Origin: Paramarasmius palmivorus
Lineage: Eukaryota; Basidiomycota; Agaricomycetes; Agaricales; Marasmiaceae
Assembly (NCBI GenBank): GCA_037176845.1
Contig: JAYKXP010000043.1
Location: 62,001 to 126,000, forward strand
DNA length: 64,000 nt
Reading direction: 5' to 3'
Below, piece after piece: positions 31,374 through 43,138 of this stretch. The translations under genes were made by a program, and so were the position numbers. Below the pieces are notes generated by a model that saw nothing but the letters and a program-made list of their open reading frames with translations, was not told the origin of the DNA and did no database searches. Position 1 is the stretch's first letter. The number at the start of each line of letters is the position of its first letter.

Positions 31374-33960
31374 TCACTGCTTAGCTCTGCTTTCGGTACC
31401 AAGATCCTTCTGGTCGTATCTTGGACCATCCTTGACCGTGACTTCTGGGGCATTGTGGGCAGGTAGAGCTGAAACACGGAGAGCATCAGAGTTACAGTAT
31501 TCAGCCTCTTGGTGACGGCGCATCTCGTTGAGTTGATCCCGTGATTCGAATAGAGCATGGCATATCCCGGTAGTGTGCAGTGAAACGGTAGAATGATATT
31601 CCTTGATATTCAGGTAAGCAAAAGGCTGCAAGAGGACAATGCATACTACACTCACCATCCAAGCCCACAGACTATCTAGTTTTCGATAAACGTCATAAGT
31701 AACCATCACCTCCAACCAAGCGACAAAATGATCCTGAAAAAGTAGATTCATTTGCGCTTCCAAGTCTTTAGATTCGTGTTGGCCTTTGACGGGTAGGTGG
31801 TCCACCCAAAACCGACATGCATACCAGACTTCCTCGGGCATACCACTTTTCGGACTCTTCTCCGAAACATCACAACTGCTACAACTCCGAAACGACTTCC
31901 GAGTCACGGACATATCGGCCGACGAAAAATACCGGTTCAAAACCCGCAACAAAACCACCGCAATTCTTGCGTGGTGTTCATTTTCGTTTATGTGCATCGG
32001 CGAACTAGCATGCGAAGTGATAAAGTCACGAAAAGAAAGGTGAATGGCGTGAATCGGGGTAATGGAGTCGGATGGTATGACGAGGAGCGATCCTAAATGT
32101 GCAGCGACTCGGGGGAGTAATTTCGCTTGCTGAGGATGCATGGCTTGCAGGGCACCTAGAGATAAAGGTGTCTTGGCTACCATTATCGTACCCATGAGCA
32201 ATTGGTACCCCTCAACGAAGCACGGATCGCCCCAGTTGCAATCGTTGAGTATCTCCAAATACAGATGATCCATTTTCTGCGTTAGTGGAAGTTCCGAGCT
32301 GGGCTCTTCGAGTAGAATTCGTATGAGCATGCTTTCGGGTAAGACGAGTGTGCCTAGGAAGCTGATAACAGTCGAAGCCCAAATGAACAAACCATCGGCT
32401 TTGTCGGCTAACAAAGCAGCGTTTTGCACGAGTTCGGGTTCGGAATCATCGTACGGTATCACATCTAGACCTGGCGGTAAAGCTTCCTCGCTCCGTTGAA
32501 TAGCGAGGTCTGTAGTGATGGCTTGTAGACCATGTCGGATGTACATCGCTACATCTGCCTTGTTAGTAGATGACTGGATGTCGATTGAATAGTGTCGGAT
32601 GTGAGCGAGGTTACGGGAGAGTAAAGGCGTTTGGATAGTGTTTGTGGGGCGCGTGGTGATGAAAAAATGAATGGGGGAAGGAATAAAGGGTATTTCGTTG
32701 CGAAGCACACGGAGTAGATCGTTGGTGTAGCCTTCATCAAGGGCATCAATTACGACCACTAAAGGGATGGATAAAGGAAACTGTTTCAAGGGTTCCACTA
32801 TCAACTTTTGGAACTGAAGCGTCAGGGAGTGGGCCGTGCATAGCCCTGGGTCGTGTTCGATGATGGAAGCGATTGCGCGAGAAAGTGATCTACTCTGGCG
32901 GGACAGATCCCGAGCTAGGGTAGTAATGAGCCCTGAGGGGTTGTTCAGGGAGGAGTCTTCTCTATTGAGGAAGAAGGATGTGAGAAGGATCTGGCTATCA
33001 AAAGCATGTTGGGCGATTGAATGGGCGATCGTTGATTTACCACTCCCTGCTACGCCTGTCAGTAAGAGTATATCAGCAGTTTCCCGAGGTGTGGTGGCCC
33101 ATGACATAATTTCTGCGATGATTGCTTTTCTGGTGCCTTTTAAACAGCAACGGTTGGGATTCCAACTGGCGCCTTTGATGTACGGGAGCTTTTCAAGGCT
33201 AGCGTTGGTTACTGCCAAGCAGTGCGGTTAGAGGGTTACAGGTAATGATGCAGCTAGACTCACTGAATCGGTCGGCTAGTTTGTCGTTTGCTTGTTCGAG
33301 TAGGGTGTTGATGCTGTCGATGCTCGTGTTCTCCAGTATCTTGATGACGTTGACTTCAGTTGTTATCATGCAGTCCAGCTATATGTCTGTAATCAGGGTG
33401 GTGATTTGCAGTGAAGGAAAGACATTACTTGAAACATTCGGACTGCTCCATCTAGTCGTTGCCGCATCTCCACTATTTCCTCTGGTTCCCTAGAGAATGC
33501 AAAGAATCGCTGGATTCTAGACTTTTCTTGATGATCTTTGACACAAGTACAAATGTCCGCTACCGAACTATAACGCGTTTTGAGCACTTGGACCAGCATG
33601 AAGTTACGACAACACACCTTCGAAAGACATCGATGCTTTCTCGTAATCTCTCGTCAGAGCAATGTGCATTAGACACCAGCCGAATAGCGCAGGCCACAAG
33701 TTCTTGCGCATGATCACCGAAAGCTTTCCATTCCTTTTGGTTCGACTTGAATCTCTACGTACCAAGTTGTCAAGACTCGTTATTCAAAAATTCAACTTGA
33801 GACCCACCTTGACCGTCTCCCCTATCTCCAAGGCAGTACCAGCGATAATTTTCAATGGCGGATAGATCTCTGCAACGACATAGGTGGCTCTTAGAATTAT
33901 CAATGCAATTTCCGCGCCATTCCGTATCCCGGATTTGATTTTCCCCTTTCCTATCGGCAT
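31374..33960 (-). CDS. NLR-type protein: MLKL-like four-helix N-terminus plus NACHT NTPase
   Basis: Four short 5' exons precede the long exon. ATG at 33960 gives MPIGKGKIKSGIRNG...LKIIAGTALEIGETVK. Next come AFGDHAQELVACAI...RESIDVF, then VADICTCVKDHQEKSRIQRF...REPEEIVEMRQRLDGAVRMF, then NVIKILENTSIDSINTLL. This helical region resembles the MLKL-type four-helix bundle found at the start of many Agaricomycete NLRs. The NACHT domain follows: Walker A LTGVAGSGKST near 33040-33075, Walker B LVVVIDALDE, and HFFITTRP. After NACHT come winged-helix-like segments (VEGYQLLMGTIMVAKTPLS, HAIHLSFRDFI). No WD40, ankyrin or TPR repeats are seen before the stop at 31374. A role in non-self recognition or regulated cell death is known for the family and inferred here. 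Confidence 0.8.
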
Positions 33961-34550
33961 GCCAGGTGATTCATAGCACTACAAGAGAGTTCAATAAGGA
34001 TCTATAACGCATATAATGTTCAACCACGTACTCTTGTTCAGTGCTGGCTACCGTTCACCTCCGTTCACGAGGGCGACTCTCAGAGCTCACACGCCCACGA
34101 ATTCCAACAACCATCAAAAGGCAGTGTAAAATTAGAACCGAATCCCACGACAGCAGTGACAGCCTGGTGCCAGCGTTAACAGAAGAACTTCTGAACATTT
34201 AGATGTATTATTCTGGGCTTTCCTTTACAAATCTACAAATCTGTCAGTTCACATATTTGGAACGCAAAAGATAAGGACATACTCAAGACATACTCCACTA
34301 GCGCTAGTAGCCGTCCTCCGTTCTAGGCCAAGAATGAAATAAAAAATGAATTATCGTGCCATTGCGGGTCCGCAACGTTGGTCGCGCATGTTCGCGTATG
34401 TCTTGCGCGAGAAAACCTTGATTGGCTGAGCTTGAAAATGTTACGTAAGGAATCAATATTTTATAACGGGGTCATCGATGAAATTCTTTCTTCACCTCCC
34501 ACTTCCATCTCTCTTCCCCTTCCTCCCCAATCTTGTTTTCCACCTTGAAA
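33961..34550. other. Divergent intergenic region between NLR and MET6
   Basis: 590 bp separating oppositely oriented starts, so it should hold both promoters. On the MET6 side an inverted CCAAT box (ATTGG at 34421-34425), a TATA-like element and a pyrimidine-rich leader (34478-34545) are visible. Confidence 0.55.
34457..34466 (+). promoter_or_regulatory. TATA-like element of MET6
   Basis: TATTTTATAA about 85 bp before the MET6 ATG, followed by a CT-rich leader typical of highly expressed fungal genes. Confidence 0.4.
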
Positions 34551-37179
34551 ATGGTCGCATCCAGTGTTCTCGGTTTCCCTCGTATTGGTGAGTATCTCTG
34601 AGCCAGGTTCTTGCCATTATTGACGTGTCGTGATCACAGGTGCAAACCGTGAAATCAAAAAGGTCGTTGAAGCCTACTGGGCTGGCAAGGTCACCGCCGA
34701 TGAGGTCACCAAGGTCTCTGCTGAGGTCAAGAAGACCAACTGGACCGAGCTCAAGCAGCGCGGTGTCGACTTCATCCCAAGGTTTGAATTTTTTTGTCCT
34801 GATATGATCGATCAGCTGATCCTGATAATTTTTTTTTCTCAGTGGTGACTTTTCGCTCTATGATCATGTCCTCGACCACTCTGCCGCTTTCAATGCTATC
34901 CCCAAGAGATATCAGGGTCAAGGCCTCAACGCTCTTGACACCTACTTCGCTATGGCCCGTGGTCATCAGGCAAACGGTGTTGATGTCCCCGCCGGTGAGA
35001 TGAAGAAGTGGTACGTATTATTGGAACATTTATATTTATCGGTGAGAATCTGACGTTACCTCTGACAGGTTCGATTCCAACTACCACTTCCTTGTACCTG
35101 AGCTTGACGACGAGGTTCAGTTCAAGCTTAACTTTAACAAGCAACTCGAAGAGTTCAACGAGGCAAAGGCCCTCGGCATCACTACTCGCCCCGTTGTCCT
35201 CGGTCCCATTACCTACCTTGCCCTTAGCAAGCCATCCAAAGAGGCCAAGGCTGGCTTCCAACCCATCTCCCTTCTCCCCAAGCTTCTCCCTGTCTACAAG
35301 CAGCTCTTGACTGAGCTCAAGAACGCAGGTGCCGAGTGGGTGCAACTCGATGAACCCATTCTTGTCACCGACGCTGGTGCCAGCTTCGAGTCTCAATATG
35401 CCTCTACTTACCCTGAGCTCGTCGCTGTTGCCCCCAAGATCCTCCTCACCACCTTCTACGGACGTCTCGAGTCTAACGTCAACTTCCTCGCCAAGCTCCC
35501 CATCGCTGGTCTCCACGTTGACCTTGACCGTGCCCCCGAGCAGCTCGATGCTACTATCAAGGCGATCAGCTCAACCTCGATCGTCTTGTCTGCTGGTGTT
35601 GTCTCCGGTCGTAGCATCTGGAAGACCGACTTTGCCGCTGCTCTCAAGTTGATTGAGAAGGCAACCTCCGCTCTCGGCCAGGACCGTGTCATCGTTTCCA
35701 CTTCATCCACTCTCCTCCACATCCCCGTCTCCCTTGCCAACGAGCCCAAGCTCACCGAACAGCAGAAGGATTGGTTCTCGTTCGCCCTCGAGAAGGCCTC
35801 CGAGGTCGCTACCATCGCCGCCGCTGCCTCTGGCTCTCAGGATGCCAAGGTCACCGCTGCTGTTGAGGCCAACCGTGCTTCGATTGCTAAGCGTCGTGAC
35901 TTCGAGAAGAACTCTGACGACTCTGTTCGCAAGCGTGTTGCTGCCATCAAGCCTGAGGACTATGAGCGCAAGAGCCCCTTCGCTGTCCGTCGTGAGGCCC
36001 AGAAGTCTTTGAACCTCCCCAAGTTCCCCACTACCACCATTGGTTCCTTCCCTGTAAGTCTAATCGGTTGTTTGTTTGTATGGATCTTACTGAATGTCTT
36101 TTTTTTTTGTAGCAAACCAAGGAGATCCGTCAAGCTCGTGCCAAGCTCGGCAAGGGCGAGCTCACCCAGGAGCAATACGAAGAGTTCATCAAGAAGGAGA
36201 TCGAGTCCGTCACTCGATTCCAGGAGAAGATTGGTCTCGACCTGCTTGTCCACGGAGAGCCCGAGCGTAACGACATGGTTCAATACTTCGGTGAGCAGCT
36301 CCAGGGCTTCGCCTTCACCCAGAACGGTTGGGTCCAGAGTTACGGTTCTCGGTAAGTTCTAACCGAACCGATGTTAATCTGATGCTAATCCTTGTCTTTC
36401 AGTTACGTTCGTCCCCCAATTCTCGTTTCTGACATCGTCCGCAAGGCACCCATGACCGTCCGCTGGAGTCAGTACGCTCAGAGCCTGACTCCCAAGCCCA
36501 TGAAGGGCATGTTGACTGGACCTGTCACCATCCTCAACTGGTCCTTCCCTCGTGTCGACATCTCTCGTGAGCTCCAGGCTCAACAGCTTGCTCTTGCTCT
36601 CCGTGACGAGGTCGTTGACCTTGAGGCCGCCGGCATCAAGGCTATCCAAGTCGACGAGCCTGCTCTTCGTGAGGGTGTAAGTTGATCGTCATAACCTTGA
36701 GTATTCTTTGGCTCACACATCTCTTACAGCTTCCTCTCCGTCGCGCCGACTGGGACTCCTACCTCAAGTGGGCAGGAAACACCTTCAAACTCTCCACTGC
36801 TGGTGTCAGGGACGACACCCAGACCCACTCTCACTTCTGCTACTCCGACTTCGACGACATCTTCCCTCAGATTCAACGTCTCGATGCTGATGTCATCTCC
36901 ATCGAAGCCTCCAAGAGTGACATGAAGCTCATCAACACCTTCAAGCGATATGGTTACTCCAACCAGATCGGTCCCGGTGTCTACGATGTCCACTCTCCCC
37001 GTGTCCCCGCCGACGCTGAGATGCAAGACCGTCTCAAGTCGATGCTCGATATCCTCGACTCTTCTCTCCTCTTCGTCAACCCAGACTGTGGTCTCAAGAC
37101 CCGTGGCTGGAAGGAGACTGAGGCATCTCTCGCCAACCTTGTCCAGGCCGCACGCTGGGCACGGGAGAACTACGCCTAA
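34551..37179 (+). CDS. MET6: Cobalamin-independent methionine synthase
   Basis: Transfers the methyl group of methyltetrahydropteroyl-polyglutamate to homocysteine, the last step of methionine synthesis (cytosol). Seven exons join in frame: 34551-34587, 34640-34781, 34843-35010, 35069-36053, 36113-36351, 36403-36676 and 36730-37179. The start [20 protein letters not shown] is the canonical MetE N-terminus, and the first intron splits the Gly of PRIGAN. The catalytic half begins at [16 protein letters not shown]. Zinc/homocysteine-site features are present: HSHFCYSDF (His and Cys ligands) and [10 protein letters not shown] (Cys ligand), together with [11 protein letters not shown]. Codons are C-ending biased (GTC, AAG, CTC), unlike the accessory genes on the left, which indicates strong expression. 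No damage seen. Confidence 0.97.
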
Positions 37180-38285
37180 ATTGCCCGCAAGTCTGCGCTT
37201 CAACAGCGTCCGCAGACTCGTTAACTTATAGTCGAAGGACCCCATTACACACTCTTTACATTTTCTCTACCATGTTGGTGTTGTGGGTGGATTAGTTATC
37301 CTGTGGGCACGCTGAGTTTCGGGCTGGTTGGTTGTTGGCTGCTTTCGGATATGCTAGAGGTGGATGATCCATGTGTGGAGTTGGATTGACTCTAGGCATG
37401 TCGCGGGAGTGGTGTCAGGGTTTTCTTGTGTGTTTCGTTACTGTAGAGGGATCGAAGGAAAAGAACCATATACCGTAGTAGTCTTTTGTTTTGGGATTTC
37501 AACAATCCATGTATTCATACACTGTAGCACCTACTCATCATCCTGCATTTGCAATACATACTGTACAACATTCCGTAGCTTGGATGCGTTCCCTTTTCAT
37601 TCTGGTCGTCGGCAGGCCACTCCACAGTCGTCGGTGCTAAGCGCTAAGCGCGTGTGAGAAGATGACTTTTCAGAGTGCATGACATACCTTTGATCTCGAC
37701 CATCACTGTTAGTATTACTGGGACAAACCGGAGAGACTAGGACAAACCACGACTCATTAGTAGAGATGGCTTTCATAGCGGCTGCGATACCCTGCCAAAT
37801 TCTCCGGGCAAAAGATGCTGCAAGCAACCGGGTCTTTCTCGACTCTTGGGACATACGTTACTTGCAATCCTCTGCTCATGGGCGAAATTGCAAGCAATCA
37901 GACGAGGCGAACTAGGAGGTCTAGACGCGAGGAGATATGGTAGATGTCGCACCGTTCTTTCTTTTTCGAGGACGCATACCCAAGCCTCAGACATCGAAAA
38001 TTTCGACTGAGACATCTCACCTGCAAGACCGGTGAGACCTCCCCCACAAACCTCATAAATACCTCTCCAGACTCTCCGACACTCCCAGAACAACTTGACC
38101 TTCAACCACAATCATCACCAGAATTACCAGAACACACCACATCGAATCAGCTTTGCTCAACCACATCACACCACATACCGCAAACTCAGACACTCTCATG
38201 TCTTATCCATCCTCGTCAGCTATGTCACTCGAACAATTGTCACCACTACCATTCATCCTCTACCACACCCACACCCACTACTCTC
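37180..38285. other. MET6 3' region and spacer
   Basis: Contains the MET6 3' UTR. No convincing gene is present. The plus-strand frame that starts at 37944 is Pro/Ser/Thr/His-rich before 38286, as expected of translated untranslated leader. Confidence 0.4.
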
Positions 38286-38576
38286 ATGAACGTATCAAAC
38301 AATTCGTTCACTTCCCTGCCGCCCTCAGGGGCGGTAGTACCCCTTTCACCACCCGAAGCACGTCATGCTAGGGCTCGGGCCAACTCTGGTTCATTCAGTG
38401 AACGACGAGGATACTCGTACACTATTGCCTTTGAGGCAGCCAAACCAATAGGCCAAGCTACGGTGGCCAAAGGTCATCTGGAGCCTAGAGCTGGTTCTTT
38501 GCCCCGCAGGATTCGGAAAAAGGTCCCTGCGCCTGCGCCCCAAAAGTCATCAATGACAAGGGCTTTGATTTTGTAG
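38286..38576 (+). CDS. Small hypothetical basic protein
   Basis: 96 codons from the internal ATG (MNVSNNSFTSLPPSGAVVPL). The segment ARARANSGSFSERRGYSYTI is followed by a basic stretch LPRRIRKKVPAPAPQK. I chose this start because the open frame upstream (from 37944) is low-complexity and resembles a CA-rich leader. No domain is recognised; the composition suggests an intrinsically disordered protein. Support is limited to frame length and leader composition. Confidence 0.35.
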   Translation: MNVSNNSFTSLPPSGAVVPLSPPEARHARARANSGSFSERRGYSYTIAFEAAKPIGQATVAKGHLEPRAGSLPRRIRKKVPAPAPQKSSMTRALIL

Positions 38577-39285
38577 TACAACCGTCTTCTCGGTGTACAC
38601 CTTCGGACGATTCAGACGTAGACAAATAGCTACCCTTGCGGAGCACCTGTATTATGTTGCTACTGGACAATCATATACCTCTTTGATACCGCTCAGATTC
38701 CGAGATCGAAGTCTAAGAGTATTTAGCCCATCTCCGCGGCAATCAACCGGCAACTCGGAGCTTTACAGCTTCACTTTCTTTTAGTACTGACCACCAACAT
38801 CGTTTGGCTACGTCCACAGTATGTAGCTGCCCATAGCGTGTAAGTTCTGACCGGCGCTTGCATGAGGCTATGGACCCTGCTCGTTCCGAAATGGGACCAA
38901 GGCAGTTAGTATCAAGTATCAAGTATCCACAGGATTTGACTTGCAAGCTGTCTCTGTCATTTCTTCAGGATAATTCAGATACCAAAGTACATCGCGGTGG
39001 TGAAAACAATCGTGTCAATTCCAATCAAACCGGTCAACCTTTCGTGTTCTAGTATGAACAAATGCTTAGGGACATCTTCCTGTCCAACATCTCCAAATAC
39101 CAGTTCTGAAGAGGCCGCACATGGACTTCCAGCTCGATCACGCACCCAAAGCGTGGGAGTCATTCCCGATCGTGCGCCCACAAGCTTCGAAAGGCTGGCA
39201 ACTTGCACAGCATTCGCTTTCTTGAAAGTGAACCTTTACCATCTCTGCTTTTGCATCGAGAATCCACTACCTCTTGCACTCTAAA
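38577..39285. other. Gene-free stretch
   Basis: Separates two small hypothetical genes. I see no motif, repeat or splice-consistent frame. Confidence 0.4.
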
Positions 39286-39770
39286 ATGTTCGTCTCAACT
39301 GCCTCAATTGTCCTTCCTACCAACGTCGACGCTACTCCGGTACGTTCCCCTTTTACGCGTCGATTTTGGATTTAGCCCCTTTACTGACTCGGGAGTTTTT
39401 GCAGCTGTCTGGGTTCGAGCAGACGGTCATATTCGACCTCATTGATGTTGATTCTAGGATCAGTGAGTCGTCTGGTGTTGACTGTGTGTCGGAGATGGAG
39501 ATGGCGGAGTTGATGAGTGTGTTGGCCGATTTTGTTACTACTGACACTCCACAGCCCAATACCGTCGAAAGGGCCCCTTTTACCTCTATCGGCAATATAC
39601 CTAACGCAAGGCCAGCTACTACTGCAAACGCTACTACAATCCGAAGACGACGTCGCGTTCCGAAGGAAAACGTCAAGCCCCTATCTGCGACTGACAACAG
39701 GCGTAGAAGACGCGCTACACCAGGGTCCTTGGTTGAAGCCATGCTTCGACCTACAACGAGGCCCTGGTGA
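39286..39770 (+). CDS. Small hypothetical protein with basic, disordered C-terminus
   Basis: Two-exon model. ATG at 39286 gives 18 codons (MFVSTASIVLPTNVDATP), then a 65-nt intron (donor GTACGT at 39340, acceptor GCAG ending at 39404) joins in frame to LSGFEQTVIFDLIDVD. An acidic helix-like centre (SEMEMAELMSVLADF) is followed by two Arg clusters (TIRRRRRVPKEN and NRRRRRATPG), giving about 140 residues. The Arg clusters could be nuclear-localisation signals. No family recognised. Confidence 0.5.
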
Positions 39771-41059
39771 AGGTTTGACTCCATATCTTGTCGCTGAACT
39801 TCGTTGTAGATGTCATGGACCTCATATACCCCTATTCCCCATAGTATACCAGTACGTTTTTAGCCTCTTCGTCGTGTGTCGCTTGCTGATACGTTGAGCG
39901 CTAGTGCGTTACGGTGCATCGCTACCGTCAGGTCCTAAGTCGGTCTCCCATGTTTAAGCCCACGAAGAAAGATAAGTTTCTCTTCATGCTCCGCTCCTTC
40001 ATATGCACCTCTCTCTCTGTGTCTATATGTCTTTCTTCAGCTGGTCAAGGTCGCTGATCTGTCATCTTCTGAACTTCGGGGTCTCTGTCTAGTGTCTGTA
40101 TGCTCCTATATTGCTTGTGGAATCTGGTTCACTTGAAATTTGTTCTTTCGCTCGCTCTAGGGTCTATCTAAGGTTCTCCTGGCTTTGCTCTCGGCTTGAT
40201 CCTACGCTCGCTCTGTCGTCGGCTCGGTTCTCTTCTTCGCTCGCTGGCATTCCCCTCGCATCGCTCTTCTTCTCCCTACTTAATCGGCACATTGCTCACC
40301 TATAGCATAATCCTTTTTGATAGCTGTCGACCTCAGCTTCTCTACATATCGACAAAGTCTCACAAGAGGTTCGTATGTTGTTTACTCCTTTTCTTATTCA
40401 CCCATGTTGATGTTTTGGCTTTTTTAATAGGTGTCGATTACTCGGCCCGTAAGTCATCCTATTTCGGTTTCATCCTCAAACTGATTCTTGCACTTCTAGG
40501 CTTTGGGTCGACTACGGTGGCGCAGGTGGTGGCACTTACATGAGGCAAGTTTGTATCCTCTTCCGATATCTTTGTGTATGTTCACTGACTTTGGGTATTC
40601 CTTCCGGACCAGGTCTACTTGTTCCCGTCAGTCTACCTGTTATTCTTCTCTAAATTTGATTTGCCACCCAATCATGAAGATTTTGCGAAGGGATTGGCAT
40701 TACATTACAAGTTACATATTCCTTCTTTTAGTACTGGTCACCATACAATTCAAGAATCATTTCTTTCCTATCGATGAGAAATACACATGCTACCATTGGG
40801 ACTGCTTAAGCCTTAGATCGTAGCGTCGCCGAGTAGACTAAGATCTATACAAATGGGCGCTAACCGGTACCAGCAGGGCGCTTATTTCAGTTTCTCGTTT
40901 TGCTTACTACGACCACCATCACACCACCTCAGTTTTCTTGAAACGTTGTCAACGTACCTGACTAGTTCAGAATCTAGTTTGTCTTTGTATGTAACGTCGA
41001 GATCCCTGTTTTTCTCCTGCTGACATCGGTGTCCATTGCTTTTCAGGGGGTTCCCTGAA
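39771..41059. other. Upstream region of the F-box gene
   Basis: No convincing coding region. Strongly T-rich with several donor/acceptor-like sites. A TTGCTTTTCAG acceptor directly before the F-box coding sequence (41036-41046) points to a 5' UTR intron here. Confidence 0.45.
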
Positions 41060-42694
41060 ATGCGAACCACTTCAACCTCGTCTCACGATAGGCATGCCGC
41101 ACGACAGACGCTCCGCCAAGCACGAACCACTCTTGAAGTTTACGACGCAGAGATCCAAAGGCGCTTGGATGCATTGAAGGGCCTAGTTGAGGAGCGAAAC
41201 AAGGCGATACGGGTCATAGAGGAATGCCAGCAACGGCTGGCCACTATCCATTCACTCCCTCCAGAAGTCATGCTCAATGTCTTCTCCCTTTCCTGTTGCG
41301 AGAACTGGTTGGATCCAAAGAACATATGTCCCTCGATTGCTCTTTCGGCTGTCTGTGCCACGTGGAGAGATATCATACTCTCCACACCAAGTTTGTGGAC
41401 TTCCATAGGCGTCACTTTCACCTACCCTTCATGGCCTCTCGAGTTGTTACCACTGCTGAGACACCAGATACAGTTATTCACGGTGCGCTCACATACGGCC
41501 TTACTCTCGGTCAGTTTGGTCTTCGATAGCGTCAATACACACACGCCATCCAGTGGTGGACACAGATTTCCAGACATGAAGTCTGCTTGGAATATCCTCG
41601 CCTCGAGCTCGCATCGGTGGCATAACCTCTCTGTGCATGTAGACAAGAACAGCTTTCTCAGCAAACCCTTCTTCAGACTCATTGCGGGTCGCCTTGATAG
41701 TCTAAAACATCTATCACTTACTGCGGACTTGGAGGCTCGTGTTGCAGTGGATATGGACTTGTTTGAAGTTTGCCCATCCCTCGATACCGTCGTTCTCAGT
41801 TACCTATGTCCGGAACTCTTGATTCTCCCGTATTCTCAGATTTATTGTTTGACGATCCAAAATTGCACCATAGGAGAGGACTTCGTATCGCTATTCCCAA
41901 ACGTAGAGCGACTGGTTCTCGAGGACACGAACAGTCCTTATGAGCCAGATGAACCGGAACGACAACTCTATTGCAGCTCCAAGGTCAGGAGCTTGTCGAT
42001 CGTAGCGGGATTTAATTGGGACGACGAAGAAGAATGTAATTTCTTCAATGTTTTTCGCACATTCACGCTGGGGGGCCTTTCTTCGCTGGAAATCGCCGAT
42101 TTCAAGAGCAATAAGCTTGAGGGATGGGATACCTTTGATGACGTTGCCGTCATAGGTTTTCTATCTCGATCCAATTGTTCTATCACGCACTTCGTTCTCA
42201 AGTGGACACCCATTTCCGATGTGCAGGCGGTCGGTCTCGTTCGCTTGATGCCTGCCCTCCGCAGTCTGCACATCGAAGAATACCACTACCGTCTAGATGG
42301 TGTACCCACAAACTCCGTTATCACCCGGAAGTTTCTCGAAGCATTCACGCTCGACACGCGGGACGACACAGAGCAGACGGGCTTTTTAGCACCTTCTCTC
42401 AGAAAGCTTACGCTCGTTTTGCATAGACGAGGATTAGACCGTCAAGCGCTCGCGAACATGCTCATTTCTCGAAGGCCGCCAGGATACTCCTATGATGCTC
42501 AGGTCGAAGATAATGATCATCTCTCTTCCGTCGTTATTGGTTTTATCGGTCCAGGAGAAGTCGATACTGCTATCATTCGCTGTTTTGATGAAATTGGACT
42601 GCAACCGAGGAGTTTCAATATATCGATGGAAAGAGTGCCACATTCATCCGAGGTTTGGGGAACTCCAACCATTCCGTCTGAAATGACAGGTTAG
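41060..42694 (+). CDS. F-box protein with N-terminal coiled coil and leucine-rich C-terminus
   Basis: A single open frame of 544 codons starting MRTTSTSSHDRHAARQ. I chose this start because upstream codons sit in a splice acceptor. Residues about 20-70 form a coiled coil (QRRLDALKGLVEERNKAIRV), directly followed by the F-box (IHSLPPEVMLNVFSLS, ALSAVCATWRDIILSTPSLW). The rest has irregular leucine-rich segments (LDSLKHLSLTADLE, LEVCPSLDTVVLS, LPALRSLHIEE). This is the classic layout of Agaricomycete F-box proteins, which act as substrate receptors of SCF ubiquitin ligases through Skp1 binding. The substrate is unknown. No introns inside the coding part and no damage. Confidence 0.88.
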   Translation: MRTTSTSSHDRHAARQTLRQARTTLEVYDAEIQRRLDALKGLVEERNKAIRVIEECQQRLATIHSLPPEVMLNVFSLSCCENWLDPKNICPSIALSAVCATWRDIILSTPSLWTSIGVTFTYPSWPLELLPLLRHQIQLFTVRSHTALLSVSLVFDSVNTHTPSSGGHRFPDMKSAWNILASSSHRWHNLSVHVDKNSFLSKPFFRLIAGRLDSLKHLSLTADLEARVAVDMDLFEVCPSLDTVVLSYLCPELLILPYSQIYCLTIQNCTIGEDFVSLFPNVERLVLEDTNSPYEPDEPERQLYCSSKVRSLSIVAGFNWDDEEECNFFNVFRTFTLGGLSSLEIADFKSNKLEGWDTFDDVAVIGFLSRSNCSITHFVLKWTPISDVQAVGLVRLMPALRSLHIEEYHYRLDGVPTNSVITRKFLEAFTLDTRDDTEQTGFLAPSLRKLTLVLHRRGLDRQALANMLISRRPPGYSYDAQVEDNDHLSSVVIGFIGPGEVDTAIIRCFDEIGLQPRSFNISMERVPHSSEVWGTPTIPSEMTG

Positions 42695-43138
42695 AGGACG
42701 ATGGGAACTTAAGGAAGTGCCAATGTATCCTTTAGGGAATACGTTGACCAGCGAGACCTGTACATGTGGAATTTAGATGTTGAATGGTTACAGGTTTGAC
42801 TTGGTAATACTCAACCAAGGTCTAGAGACGCTCAATGGGGAGGAAAAGAGCAGAAGAACAGGTTAGAGTTCCTCTTGTTAGAATCAGGCGCAAATTTCAT
42901 GTGTAATCAGTTATAGTCGTCTAACAGTGACGAGTTTTCGACTCTTTCTGATTTAACATATGACAGGCATAGGGGGAGCGAAATAGCCATGACTGAATTG
43001 ACTTAGCGTTAAGGTCTGTGTTCACTGGGTATTACAATTTGTACATGCTAAATGCCGATCCTATATCCATGTCCGTACATGATAAGTCCACTAAGGTACA
43101 AGTAAATACTGTTCCAGAATTCGTGGAGAAGGGACTCT
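42695..43138. other. Convergent intergenic region
   Basis: Lies between the 3' ends of the F-box gene (plus) and the FunK1 gene (minus), so it should hold both 3' UTRs. No gene seen. Confidence 0.5.

Noticed and set aside
35008..36283. Long alternative-frame and antisense ORFs over MET6
   Set aside because: Shadows caused by strong codon bias in MET6; the seven-exon sense model is fully consistent with the enzyme family.
37944..38285. N-terminal extension of the small protein at 38286
   Set aside because: Low-complexity Thr/Ser/His/Pro translation of a CA-rich leader; no domain.
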